11,116 bases of DNA, taken from contig CAMCBY010000089.1 in assembly GCA_945873015.1 (NCBI GenBank), positions 1 to 11,116 of the forward strand, in the 5' to 3' direction. Shown in pieces: positions 1 through 6,256 of the stretch. How positions within the stretch are numbered: the stretch's first letter is position 1; the number at the start of each line of letters is the position of its first letter. Below the pieces are notes generated by a model, which saw nothing but the letters and a program-made list of their open reading frames with translations, was not told where the DNA came from and searched no databases. The position numbers and the translations under genes are program-made. This DNA comes from Klebsiella pneumoniae. Lineage in GTDB: Bacteria; Pseudomonadota; Gammaproteobacteria; Ga0077536.

Positions 1-18
1 ATTAAAATCACACCTACG
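1..18. repeat. Probable partial, decayed copy of the TGTAGGTGCG palindromic repeat
   Basis: The first 17 bases match the right end of the full repeat at 3220-3304 with three mismatches, and both end in CACCTAC. The rest of the element would lie outside the window. As with the two full copies, it sits just past the 3' end of a gene, here the SnoaL-like gene whose stop is about 12 bases away. The short length makes a chance match possible. Confidence 0.45.
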
Positions 19-28
19 GGGCGTTATC

Positions 29-436
29 TCAGTGATCGATGTGGACCTTGCGATAACAAAAGCGCCATTCACCATTTTCTTTGCGCAGCTTGTCGTTATA
101 ACCGCCGACCGCCGCGAGTTCGGTCTTGCCACCCTTGAGTGAAAAATAAATCAGGTTGCAAAAGCCGGTGGCGTTGTCACCGTCGATGTCGAAACTGACA
201 TTGACCATCATGTGCCGCACTTTGCCGCCCTCCCACGAGCGGTGGTAGGACTGCGAAAACTCACGCAGTTTGTCGTGGCCGGGAAATTGGCCGAATATCG
301 GGCTGTCGAAAGTGCCATCGGCGGTGAAGCACTGCACCCAGTCTTCAAAACGTTCGTTGTCGATGGTGATGGCGTAGCGGGCGTAGAGTTCGCGGATCTG
401 TTCGCGGTCCTCGGGCGTTCCGGTGATCTTAGGCAT
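29..436 (-). CDS. SnoaL-like / NTF2-like fold protein (SnoaL_4 type), 135 aa
   Basis: This small single-domain protein resembles the SnoaL_4 branch of the NTF2-like superfamily, whose cone-shaped fold serves polyketide cyclases, dehydratases and the small subunits of aromatic-ring dioxygenases. Visible landmarks are the N-terminal helix with IRELYARYAITID (residues 14-26), then EDWVQCFTADGTF (31-43), RHMMVN at 74-79 and the C-terminal strand GEWRFCYRKVHID (122-134). The ATG at 436 is chosen because AAGGGGAG lies just upstream; an in-frame ATG at 499 would add 21 residues unlike the family and has no ribosome site. It has no signal peptide or membrane segment, so it should be cytoplasmic. The substrate cannot be told from sequence. 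The catabolic genes further right make a role in aromatic or terpenoid breakdown possible, but that is inference. It diverges from the gene at 652. Confidence 0.8.
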   Translation of the reverse strand: MPKITGTPEDREQIRELYARYAITIDNERFEDWVQCFTADGTFDSPIFGQFPGHDKLREFSQSYHRSWEGGKVRHMMVNVSFDIDGDNATGFCNLIYFSLKGGKTELAAVGGYNDKLRKENGEWRFCYRKVHIDH

Positions 437-453
437 GGTCTCCCCTTCTTTTA

Positions 454-467
454 CGGTGCGCGCACCG
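454..467. promoter_or_regulatory. 14-bp perfect palindrome upstream of the SnoaL-like gene (possible operator)
   Basis: CGGTGCGCGCACCG equals its own reverse complement. It lies 17 bases before the start codon of the minus-strand gene, just outside its ribosome site. A second perfect palindrome, ATGGCGCGCCAT, is at 488-499. Both fall in the 215-base divergent gap 437-651, where a shared regulator would bind. GC-rich palindromes also arise by chance, and no promoter boxes could be placed convincingly around them. Confidence 0.3.
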
Positions 468-651
468 CGGCATGTGGCATCGATAGTATGGCGCGCCATG
501 CACGGCCGCGCCGTAGCCAGTCTAGATCACGGTGCTCAAGTGGCAAAGGCCGGCCGTGGGCGGGATTGCCACGGGCAGCCACTTGCGCCTAAATGTGCGG
601 GCGGTGCGCTGCGACGGCGCCGTGCCCGGTTCCATGCGCAAGGAAGTCAAC

Positions 652-1146
652 ATGAACATAATCGAAAAACTTGGCTATTTAGGCAGCTTTATCAATGCCA
701 TCGCGATGATCGGCTCGGTGGTCTATCTCGCCCTGCAGGTGCGCCAGGCCAATCGACTCGCCCATCTGTCCGCCACCGACGCCTTGCGCGATTCAACCAA
801 CCGCTTCCGCGAAGTACTGTTGGACGGTGACAACATCGAAGTGTGGTTGAAGGGCATACGCCAAAAAGACCAGTTGACCGATCTTGAACGCTATCGCTGG
901 GATGAACTCGCGCTCTATCTCATGGACTCAACGCAGGCCACCTATCTGCGCGCCCTGCATCTCGGCGAGCCGTTCACCATCAGCCGCATCGGTTATACGG
1001 TGCGCTACGCGAGTACTGCGCCCGGCTATGCGTTGTGGTGGCAATCGCGCCGCGAGCGTTTCCATCCGGAATTCGTACGCTTCGTCGATGACAACCTCGG
1101 CAAACCCATCGAGGCCGTCAACGCCAATTCTCGCGAGGCAGTCTGA
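652..1146 (+). CDS. Hypothetical protein with one N-terminal membrane helix, 164 aa
   Basis: I do not recognise a named function. Residues about 8-30 (from GYLGSFINAIAMIG to YLALQV) form one hydrophobic segment followed directly by a basic, glutamine-containing stretch (QVRQANR). This layout is common in short uncharacterised proteobacterial proteins with an N-terminal helix and a cytoplasmic helical domain. The rest is soluble and charged, with conserved-looking aromatic motifs: VWLKGI (64-69), ALWW (127-130) and HPEFVRFVDDNL (138-149). The ATG at 652 is preferred because AAGGAAG ends six bases before it; an in-frame ATG at 532 would add 40 low-complexity residues without a ribosome site. 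It is followed 65 bases later by the MATE gene. A membrane-anchored accessory role is only a guess. Confidence 0.75.
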   Translation: MNIIEKLGYLGSFINAIAMIGSVVYLALQVRQANRLAHLSATDALRDSTNRFREVLLDGDNIEVWLKGIRQKDQLTDLERYRWDELALYLMDSTQATYLRALHLGEPFTISRIGYTVRYASTAPGYALWWQSRRERFHPEFVRFVDDNLGKPIEAVNANSREAV

Positions 1147-1153
1147 AACCGCA

Positions 1154-1181
1154 CTGCCAGCGCTGCGCTCTCATGTAGAAT
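1154..1181 (+). promoter_or_regulatory. Candidate sigma-70 promoter for the MATE-PAP2 pair
   Basis: CTGCCA at 1154-1159 matches the -35 consensus at four of six bases. TAGAAT at 1176-1181 matches the -10 at five of six. The spacer is 16 bases. Transcription would start near 1188, about 24 bases before the MATE start codon. It lies in the 65-base gap after the preceding gene. This is judged by eye and unverified. Confidence 0.35.
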
Positions 1182-1211
1182 GCCGGCGCCGGGCGCGAGT
1201 GGCGCGCTCCC

Positions 1212-2576
1212 ATGGTGAGCCTGAAAGCAGCGCCCTTGTCCTTGCCTCCGAAAGAACGGCTACAACGAATCTTGAATCTGGCCATGCCGGTGATCGCCGG
1301 CATGGTGTCGCAGAATGTGCTCAATCTGGTCGACACCGCCATGGTCAGCCGCCTGCCCAACAGCAACGCGGCGCTCGCTGCGGTCGGTTATGGTGGTTTT
1401 GCACTGTTCCTCGCACAGTCGATCATCCTTGGGCTCTCGACCGGCGTGCAGGCTTCGGCCGCACGCCGCAAGGGCCAGGGACGCCTGGCAGAGACCGGCC
1501 ATTTCCTGAACGCCGCGCTACTCATCATTCTGCTGGTCGCGCCGGTCCTGACGCTCGCGCTGCACCACGTCATTCCGTTTCTCTATCCCTATATCAACCA
1601 CGACCCGGAAGTGATCGCACTCGGCGTGCCTTATCTGCAGATCCGCTCAGCCGGCATCATTTTTGTGGCCATGAATTTTTCCTTTCGCGGCTACTGGAAC
1701 GCGGTCGATCTGACGCGTTTGTACATGACCACGTTGATCTCGATGCATCTGCTCAACATCGTGCTGAACTACATTCTGATCTTTGGACATTTCGGCGCAC
1801 CGGCGCTGGGCGTACAAGGCGCGGCCTACGCGTCCGTGATATCGCTTGCCTTCGGCACCACGATTTATTTCTGGCTGGGCGCGCGCTGGGCGCGTGGTTA
1901 TGGTTTCCTGCAGAGGCTGCCGGGGCGCGAGGACATCAAGCGGCTGGTGCAGTTGTCCTTGCCCAATGGCGTGCAGCAGATGTTCTTCTCGGCCGGCTTT
2001 CTGGCCTTGTTCTGGATTATCGGCCAGGTCGGCACCGCCGAAGTGGCGGCCGCCAATGTGCTCATGAACCTCATGCTGGTGGCCTACCTGCCGGGCATGG
2101 GTTTCGGTCTCGCGGCCGCAACCCTGGTCGGTCAGGCGCTCGGTCGCAACGATGCGGCGGACGCCTCACGCTGGGCATGGGACGTGGTCACCGTCGCGCT
2201 GATTGCGATGGTGCTTATCGGACTGCCGATGGTGCTGGCACCGGAAACCGTGCTGACCAGTATCTACCGCCTGAGTCCCGAGACCCTGGAAGTGGCGCTG
2301 TGGCCGCTGCGCCTGGTCGGTTTGAGTATGGTGTTCGAAGCGGTCGGTACGATTCTGCAGAACGCTCTGCTCGGCGCCGGTGATGCGCGCCGCGTGATGC
2401 TGACCAGCATCGCCAATCAATGGCTGCTGTTCCTGCCAGCCGCTTATGTTGTCGGCCCACTGCTGGGTTTCGGCTTGACCGCGCTGTGGAGTCTGCAGGT
2501 GGTGTCGCGCTGCATACAGGCGATGATTTTTGCCGCCTACTGGCGAGGCCAGCGTTGGGCCCACATCAAGATTTAG
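1212..2576 (+). CDS. MATE family multidrug/toxin efflux transporter (NorM/DinF-like), 454 aa
   Basis: The protein belongs to the multidrug and toxic compound extrusion family, inner-membrane antiporters that expel cationic drugs, dyes or metabolites using a Na+ or H+ gradient. The length (454 aa) and about twelve hydrophobic segments arranged as two similar halves fit the family. The first helix region has the usual proline and acidic residue (P26, NLVDTAMVSRLP around D41). The second half repeats the pattern with LVQLSLPNGVQQMFFSAGF, and VGQALGRND resembles the conserved VGQxxGA loop. The ATG at 1212 lacks a clear Shine-Dalgarno sequence; the adjacent GTG at 1215 is an alternative start. The PAP2 gene follows after 27 bases, suggesting one transcript. 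The substrate is unknown; export of toxic aromatic intermediates would fit the neighbourhood but is speculative. Confidence 0.93.
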   Translation: MVSLKAAPLSLPPKERLQRILNLAMPVIAGMVSQNVLNLVDTAMVSRLPNSNAALAAVGYGGFALFLAQSIILGLSTGVQASAARRKGQGRLAETGHFLNAALLIILLVAPVLTLALHHVIPFLYPYINHDPEVIALGVPYLQIRSAGIIFVAMNFSFRGYWNAVDLTRLYMTTLISMHLLNIVLNYILIFGHFGAPALGVQGAAYASVISLAFGTTIYFWLGARWARGYGFLQRLPGREDIKRLVQLSLPNGVQQMFFSAGFLALFWIIGQVGTAEVAAANVLMNLMLVAYLPGMGFGLAAATLVGQALGRNDAADASRWAWDVVTVALIAMVLIGLPMVLAPETVLTSIYRLSPETLEVALWPLRLVGLSMVFEAVGTILQNALLGAGDARRVMLTSIANQWLLFLPAAYVVGPLLGFGLTALWSLQVVSRCIQAMIFAAYWRGQRWAHIKI

Positions 2577-2603
2577 ACCTTTCGCCTTGAGGCATCAAAC
2601 CCC

Positions 2604-3224
2604 ATGAGCTCAGTGGGCCAGCGCAAGAGCGCCGTACTGCTCGCGCTGGTGAGTCTGGCGGTGTTAAAGGCCGGTGCGCTCGCAGTGTGCCCAGGGGAGC
2701 GTTGCCATGCGCTCGCCGTCGATGTAGCGGTGCTGAGCCGGTTGCACACCTGGCGCTCAGCGACCCTCGACAGTTTCTTTCAAATCATCACCTGGGCAGG
2801 TTCGCTGTATGTGCTGTTGCCGCTCGCGCTGCTGCTGGCGGCGCTCGAACGGCACAACGCCGCTGCCTGTCGACGCTGGTTCGTGCCGCTCGCCTTGCTC
2901 AGCTACTGGCCGGTGATTCAAGCCGCCAAACTGCTCATCGCGCGACCACGCCCGACGCTGTTCGAAGCGCTGACCATCTTGCCGGCCGACGCCAGCTTTC
3001 CGAGCGCCCACGCTGCGCAGATCACCGTGTTCGTTTGTGCGTGGCTGATGCGGCCAGCCGCAAGCCTGCGTTGGAGCACAAGCACGGCACTCGTACTGCT
3101 GGTGTGTGTGGTGGCGTTATCGCGCCTGTATCTGCAAGTGCACTACCCGAGTGACGTGGTGTTCGCGGCGTTGGCGGGCGTATTGTGGGTGGCGGCACTG
3201 CGCTGCGCCGTCGATGGCCTGTAG
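2604..3224 (+). CDS. PAP2-family membrane phosphatase, 206 aa
   Basis: This is a type 2 phosphatidic-acid-phosphatase-like protein, a family of integral membrane enzymes that remove phosphate from lipids such as phosphatidate, phosphatidylglycerol phosphate or undecaprenyl pyrophosphate, typically on the periplasmic face. All three signature motifs are present: Kx6RP at 109-117 (KLLIARPRP), PSxH at 133-136 (PSAH, with the common glycine replaced by alanine) and SRx5Hx3D at 173-184 (SRLYLQVHYPSD). H136 is the expected proton donor and H180 the nucleophile. About five or six hydrophobic segments surround them. The ribosome site is weak (GAGG about 13 bases upstream). The TAG stop lies inside the palindromic repeat at 3220-3304, so the last residues may have been set by that insertion. 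Lipid substrate not deducible. Confidence 0.88.
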   Translation: MSSVGQRKSAVLLALVSLAVLKAGALAVCPGERCHALAVDVAVLSRLHTWRSATLDSFFQIITWAGSLYVLLPLALLLAALERHNAAACRRWFVPLALLSYWPVIQAAKLLIARPRPTLFEALTILPADASFPSAHAAQITVFVCAWLMRPAASLRWSTSTALVLLVCVVALSRLYLQVHYPSDVVFAALAGVLWVAALRCAVDGL

Positions 3225-3304
3225 GTGCGAATTCATTCGCACATTCAAAGGGGCCTGCGTACGCCGTAGTACGTCTCAAAGGTGCGAATAAATTCGCACC
3301 TACA
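3220..3304. repeat. Full palindromic repeat, 85 bp, REP/BIME-like, copy 1
   Basis: The element begins TGTAGGTGCGAAT and ends with the inverse ATTCGCACCTACA, so it is a long inverted repeat. Each end is itself a hairpin: GTGCGAAT-TC-ATTCGCAC on the left (3225-3242) and GTGCGAAT-AA-ATTCGCAC on the right (3282-3299), with a small inner stem CGTAC/GTACG (3258-3262 with 3269-3273). The left end is identical over 26 bases to the inverted right end of copy 2 at 6257-6340. It lies between two convergent genes and supplies the TAG stop of each. The TGTAGGNGCG ends resemble repetitive extragenic palindromes of Pseudomonas and relatives; that relation is inference. It may also end transcription or stabilise both mRNAs. 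Confidence 0.85.
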
Positions 3305-4175
3305 GTGCGGCCCGCATCAACCCGAAATCGAAGCTCAGCCGTGCATAGGGCGTCGGTAGTGCAAAGTGCTGCGCCTCGGCGGCGTCATTACTCATGCTGA
3401 ATTCGCCGACCAGGCTTTCTTTGGTGGCGAACACTGCGTCGGAATCGAGGTAGGGGTCGTCGTTGACGAACACATGGGTGACGAGCGTTTCAAAGCCATC
3501 GGCCTTGACCATGAAGTGCAGGTGCGCGGGGCGGAAGGCATGCCGTCCGGCGGCGTCCAGCAGGCGCCCGACGGGGCCGTCGGTCGGCACCGGATAGGAC
3601 ACCGGCTTCTCGGTCACGAGTGCGTATTCGCCCTCGGTATTGGTGGTGAAACACCCGCGCAGATTCCACTGCGGCGCACTCGCATCCTGCACGTCATAAA
3701 AACCATTGGCGGCGGTCTGCCACACTTCGAGCGTCGCTCCCGCGAGTGGCTGTCCAGCCTGATCGGTCACCTTGCCAGTGACCAGACAGGGCACCGCTTC
3801 GTCGAGATGGCGACGACGGATATCAGCGCCGAATTCCGCCTGCGGCGCACCCGGCACGAAGAACGGTCCAAGCACGGTGGACTCGGTACCGACCCCGCCC
3901 TTGGGATGGTTGACCGCATCGACCAGCATCGACACGCCGAGGGTGTCCGACAACAGGATGAATTCCTGGCGTTTGTCGTCACACTTCTTGCCAGTGGCGG
4001 TCAGGAATTGTATCGCGGCAAACCATTCGGACTCGGTCAGTTCAACGTCTTTGACGAAGCCGTGCAGGTGCGTGATGAGCGAAGTAAAAATTTCCCGCAT
4101 GCGCGGTGAGGCAGTATTGGCGCTATAGGCCTTGATCACTTCCTCGGTCAGATTCTCGACGGTAAAGTCCTTCAC
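3300..4175 (-). CDS. Intradiol ring-cleavage dioxygenase, hydroxyquinol/catechol 1,2-dioxygenase type, 291 aa
   Basis: This enzyme opens a dihydroxylated or trihydroxylated ring between the two hydroxyls using non-haem Fe(III), giving a muconate or, with hydroxyquinol, maleylacetate. The N-terminal helical dimerisation domain covers about residues 1-100 and the catalytic beta-sandwich about 101-291. The four iron ligands are visible: Y160 (NGFYDVQD), Y194 (SYPVPTDGPVG), H218 and H220 (RPAHLHF). The stretches FYDVQD, NLRGCF, LVTHVFV and PYLDSDAVF resemble hydroxyquinol 1,2-dioxygenases more than CatA, so I favour that subclass, though substrate choice is uncertain. The GTG at 4175 is preferred over an ATG at 4208: AGGGGAG sits seven bases before it and MKDFTVENLTEE is how the family usually begins. 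The stop codon TAG comes from the repeat. The extradiol dioxygenase gene lies 104 bases upstream on the same strand. No muconate cycloisomerase or maleylacetate reductase is present here. Confidence 0.92.
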   Translation of the reverse strand: MKDFTVENLTEEVIKAYSANTASPRMREIFTSLITHLHGFVKDVELTESEWFAAIQFLTATGKKCDDKRQEFILLSDTLGVSMLVDAVNHPKGGVGTESTVLGPFFVPGAPQAEFGADIRRRHLDEAVPCLVTGKVTDQAGQPLAGATLEVWQTAANGFYDVQDASAPQWNLRGCFTTNTEGEYALVTEKPVSYPVPTDGPVGRLLDAAGRHAFRPAHLHFMVKADGFETLVTHVFVNDDPYLDSDAVFATKESLVGEFSMSNDAAEAQHFALPTPYARLSFDFGLMRAAL

Positions 4176-4182
4176 GCCTGCA

Positions 4183-4189
4183 CTCCCCT
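4183..4189 (-). promoter_or_regulatory. Ribosome binding site deciding a GTG start
   Basis: On the minus strand this reads AGGGGAG and ends seven bases before the GTG at 4175. The ATG at 4208 lies upstream of it and has no comparable site, so this motif fixes the start of the intradiol dioxygenase. Confidence 0.7.
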
Positions 4190-4279
4190 GGCTGCTGCAG
4201 CACTGCACACGCCGACGACATGTGCTCGCTATCGACTATTGTGCGATGCGCTGCGCCATGAGTACAGAACGGTCCAGTG

Positions 4280-5212
4280 TCATTGCGCGCCTTCGGTGTT
4301 TTCAAGAAAGGTCTGCGGCAGATCGGGGCCCCAATAACACAACGCTTCAAGCGGGTCATGCTGACCACTCTGCCAGGACGAACCGGCCGCAATAAAATCG
4401 ATGTCAGCGGAATACTCGCAGTAGGAACCCCACGGGTCGCGCACATACTGGAAATGATTGGAGCCCACCCCGTGACGCCCCACACCCCAGCCGGCGCGAT
4501 ACCCGGCATCGCGCATCTGCATACCACCTAAGCCACATTCCTCCATGCTCGGCACTTCCCAGCCAGCATGATGAAAGCCGTGGCGCGCGGATTTGGCGAA
4601 CGCCAACAGATGATGATCAGAGCCCTGCTGCCCATACAGGAACGACAACAGGTCGAGTGAGGTGTCGGCCACGCCGAGGCCCAAGGTCTCACTGTAGAAC
4701 GCGGTCTGGCGCGGCACGTCGTGGGAGAACAGCAGCACATGGGACAAACGTGTCGGGCGTACGCGCGGCGCGTTGCGTCGCCCACCATCGACCGCGCGCA
4801 GCCGTTCGAGCGGCGGCGGTGGTGCGCCACGTCGCGCACCGGGCGAGACCTTGGGCCCGACTTTGATCTGCAGCAGATTACCGTCCGGGTCGGCATACCA
4901 GCTACCACCGGACTCCGCTTCGCGTGGACTGTCCTCGCGCTGCGCGCCGGTTGCCTCGAGCTGACGCAGCAGACCACGATAGTCAGTGTCGGAGCAGCCA
5001 AAGGACAACCACGCCAAACCCTTGCTCGCGCCCTGCACAACACGGCCCCAGACATGACCACTGCCGGCACACTTCAAGGTCAGCACCTCGCCGACGCGCG
5101 CCACGCTGAGCCCGAAAGCTTCATAGAAACTCGCAGCCACGTTCAGATCCGGTACGCGCAACGCGAAATGATCGAGGGAGTGGATGGCGGCAAGCCGCGT
5201 TGTGCTGTTCAT
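4280..5212 (-). CDS. Type I extradiol dioxygenase (VOC superfamily, catechol 2,3-dioxygenase-like), 310 aa
   Basis: The protein has the two-module vicinal-oxygen-chelate layout of type I extradiol dioxygenases, which cleave catechols next to the hydroxyls with Fe(II). The N-terminal module starts at about residue 11 (SLDHFALRVPDL) and the catalytic module at about 155. The 2-His-1-carboxylate triad is visible: H158 (LSHVLLF), H215 (FHHAGWEV) and E266 (GSYCEYSADIDF), nearly the positions known for XylE (H153, H214, E265); the length (310 against about 307) also agrees. The N-terminal module has Q115 where a metal-binding acid would be, as expected for the non-catalytic half. The linker (about 120-153) is long and rich in Pro and Arg. 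The ATG at 5212 has GAGGAAAA upstream. The ring-fission product of catechol would feed the dmp-type operon at 6351-11116, but the exact substrate is unknown. The tail (DPLEALCYWGP) differs from XylE, suggesting another subfamily. Confidence 0.88.
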   Translation of the reverse strand: MNSTTRLAAIHSLDHFALRVPDLNVAASFYEAFGLSVARVGEVLTLKCAGSGHVWGRVVQGASKGLAWLSFGCSDTDYRGLLRQLEATGAQREDSPREAESGGSWYADPDGNLLQIKVGPKVSPGARRGAPPPPLERLRAVDGGRRNAPRVRPTRLSHVLLFSHDVPRQTAFYSETLGLGVADTSLDLLSFLYGQQGSDHHLLAFAKSARHGFHHAGWEVPSMEECGLGGMQMRDAGYRAGWGVGRHGVGSNHFQYVRDPWGSYCEYSADIDFIAAGSSWQSGQHDPLEALCYWGPDLPQTFLENTEGAQ

Positions 5213-5278
5213 GCTGTTTTCCTCGGCGGTAAGCGCTGAATGTGGCGCCGACCCGCTTGAATCGCCATCTGCTCACGA

Positions 5279-5299
5279 GCGGCTGACGGTCGCAGCCGC
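5279..5299. promoter_or_regulatory. GC-rich inverted repeat in the divergent region between extradiol dioxygenase and PilZ genes
   Basis: GCGGCTG at 5279-5285 pairs perfectly with CAGCCGC at 5293-5299 around a seven-base loop. It lies 67 bases upstream of the dioxygenase start, in the 180-base gap 5213-5392. There is no T-run, so it is not an intrinsic terminator. It could be an operator or a leader hairpin; no known site is recognised. Confidence 0.25.
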
Positions 5300-5371
5300 G
5301 ATTTAACAATCTATAACGGATTCGATGCCGAATGTGCGCCCGGTTTTAGCGTTCTCGATCACGCGCGGCCC

Positions 5372-5377
5372 TATAAT
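5372..5377 (+). promoter_or_regulatory. Perfect TATAAT -10 box close to the PilZ gene start
   Basis: TATAAT lies 15 bases before the ATG at 5393. No good -35 box is seen at the usual distance (GCGTTC at a 17-base spacing is poor). Transcription would start near 5384, leaving a leader of about nine bases, which agrees with the lack of a Shine-Dalgarno sequence. The transcript may be nearly leaderless, or the match may be chance. Confidence 0.35.
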
Positions 5378-5392
5378 CAACCGCCACAAGCC

Positions 5393-6160
5393 ATGAACAT
5401 CCGAGCCCACAGCATGGAGTACGCCTCCGCCGTCATCACCAGCAATCGCCGCACCGCCTACCGCGTCGCGCCCGATGCTGAGGCTGCGCTCGATCTCATG
5501 ATTGTCGACCAACGTCGGCAGTTGGTGAACACGGTAGTCGAGAACGTCGCTTTCGGCGGGGCGCGGGTGCGCCTCGATCGAGTGCAGGCGTTGGAGACCG
5601 GACTCATGACCGGCGCCCAGGTCACGCTCGCGCTGCGCTCGCCGCGTTATGCCTACAAGAATCATATGCTCGCCCGCGTGGTCTCGATTTTCGATGCCGA
5701 CCACGCACAAACCGTAGGCCTGGCCTTTGAAGGCGCCCACCCGGATAGATCCATGCAGAATAATCATCACTTCACTTTGTTCAACCGCCGCACGTTGCAA
5801 CGCGGGGTGGTACCCGCCTCCGGCATCAATCTCGAAGCCGAAGTTACGCCCAGCGAAGTCTCGGATCGCAGCCTGCGAATTTACCCGGTAGGCGTGCGCA
5901 ATATTTCCAACGTCGGCGTCAGTTTGAGGGTCACGGCCGGCGCTCACCAGGCGTTGGGCCATCATGATGAGCTGTCTCTGACCTTGCGCCTGCCCGGTCG
6001 CGACGGCGTACGCCGCATCGCCTGCCAGGTGCGACATCGTCTCGGCGAGGAGACCGATTTTATTTATGGCTGCGAGTACGATTGGAACGCCACCATCGAC
6101 CCGATGGCCGTCGCAGAAGAGCTGCTGGAATTCATGCTCGAGAATGCCGAGTTGCGCTGA
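5393..6160 (+). CDS. Tandem PilZ-domain protein, probable cyclic-di-GMP receptor, 255 aa
   Basis: PilZ domains bind cyclic-di-GMP through an RxxxR motif at their start and a D/NxSxxG motif on the barrel. Two such sets are visible. The first is RTAYR at 20-24 with NVAFGG at 51-56, where the serine is alanine. The second is RTLQR at 133-137 with NISNVG at 170-175, a complete match. The protein is therefore a tandem of two PilZ-like barrels (about 15-118 and 128-235) with a short acidic C-terminal helix. No membrane segment or enzymatic domain is seen, so it should be a soluble effector of motility, biofilm or another output. There is no clear ribosome site; a second in-frame ATG is at 5414. It is flanked by catabolic genes on the opposite strand and ends in its own terminator, so it forms a single-gene unit. 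Confidence 0.82.
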   Translation: MNIRAHSMEYASAVITSNRRTAYRVAPDAEAALDLMIVDQRRQLVNTVVENVAFGGARVRLDRVQALETGLMTGAQVTLALRSPRYAYKNHMLARVVSIFDADHAQTVGLAFEGAHPDRSMQNNHHFTLFNRRTLQRGVVPASGINLEAEVTPSEVSDRSLRIYPVGVRNISNVGVSLRVTAGAHQALGHHDELSLTLRLPGRDGVRRIACQVRHRLGEETDFIYGCEYDWNATIDPMAVAEELLEFMLENAELR

Positions 6161-6220
6161 ACGCAGCCACTCAACCGATCACGACCAGGGAAGCCTTCGA
6201 CACAGAAGGCCGTAGGGATA

Positions 6221-6248
6221 GAGGGCGCCACTGGCGCCCTCTTTTTTT
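6221..6248 (+). terminator. Strong rho-independent terminator after the PilZ gene
   Basis: GAGGGCGCC (6221-6229) pairs perfectly with GGCGCCCTC (6233-6241) around the loop ACT and is followed at once by seven T residues. A weaker hairpin, GCCTTC/GAAGGC (6193-6210), precedes it. The unit ends plus-strand transcription 60-90 bases past the stop codon. Read from the minus strand there is no T-run, so it should not stop transcripts from the dmp operon. Confidence 0.92.
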
Positions 6249-6256
6249 GCCGCGCT

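Noticed and set aside
884..2383. Long plus-strand open frame of 499 codons in a second frame over the MATE gene
   Set aside because: Its product is rich in Arg, Ala and Pro with no recognisable domain, while the frame at 1212-2576 gives a clear MATE transporter. It is a by-product of high GC content.
3220..3304. CRISPR repeat or tRNA-like element
   Set aside because: Only isolated palindromes far apart, with no regular spacers; no cloverleaf or CCA end. A REP/BIME-like repeat fits better.
3366..4109. Plus-strand open frame of 247 codons opposite the intradiol dioxygenase
   Set aside because: The minus strand carries all four iron ligands of a known family; the plus product resembles nothing and reflects antisense GC bias.
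5303..6037. Minus-strand open frame of 244 codons opposite the PilZ gene
   Set aside because: The plus strand shows two PilZ motif sets and a terminator after its stop; the minus frame has neither motifs nor signals.
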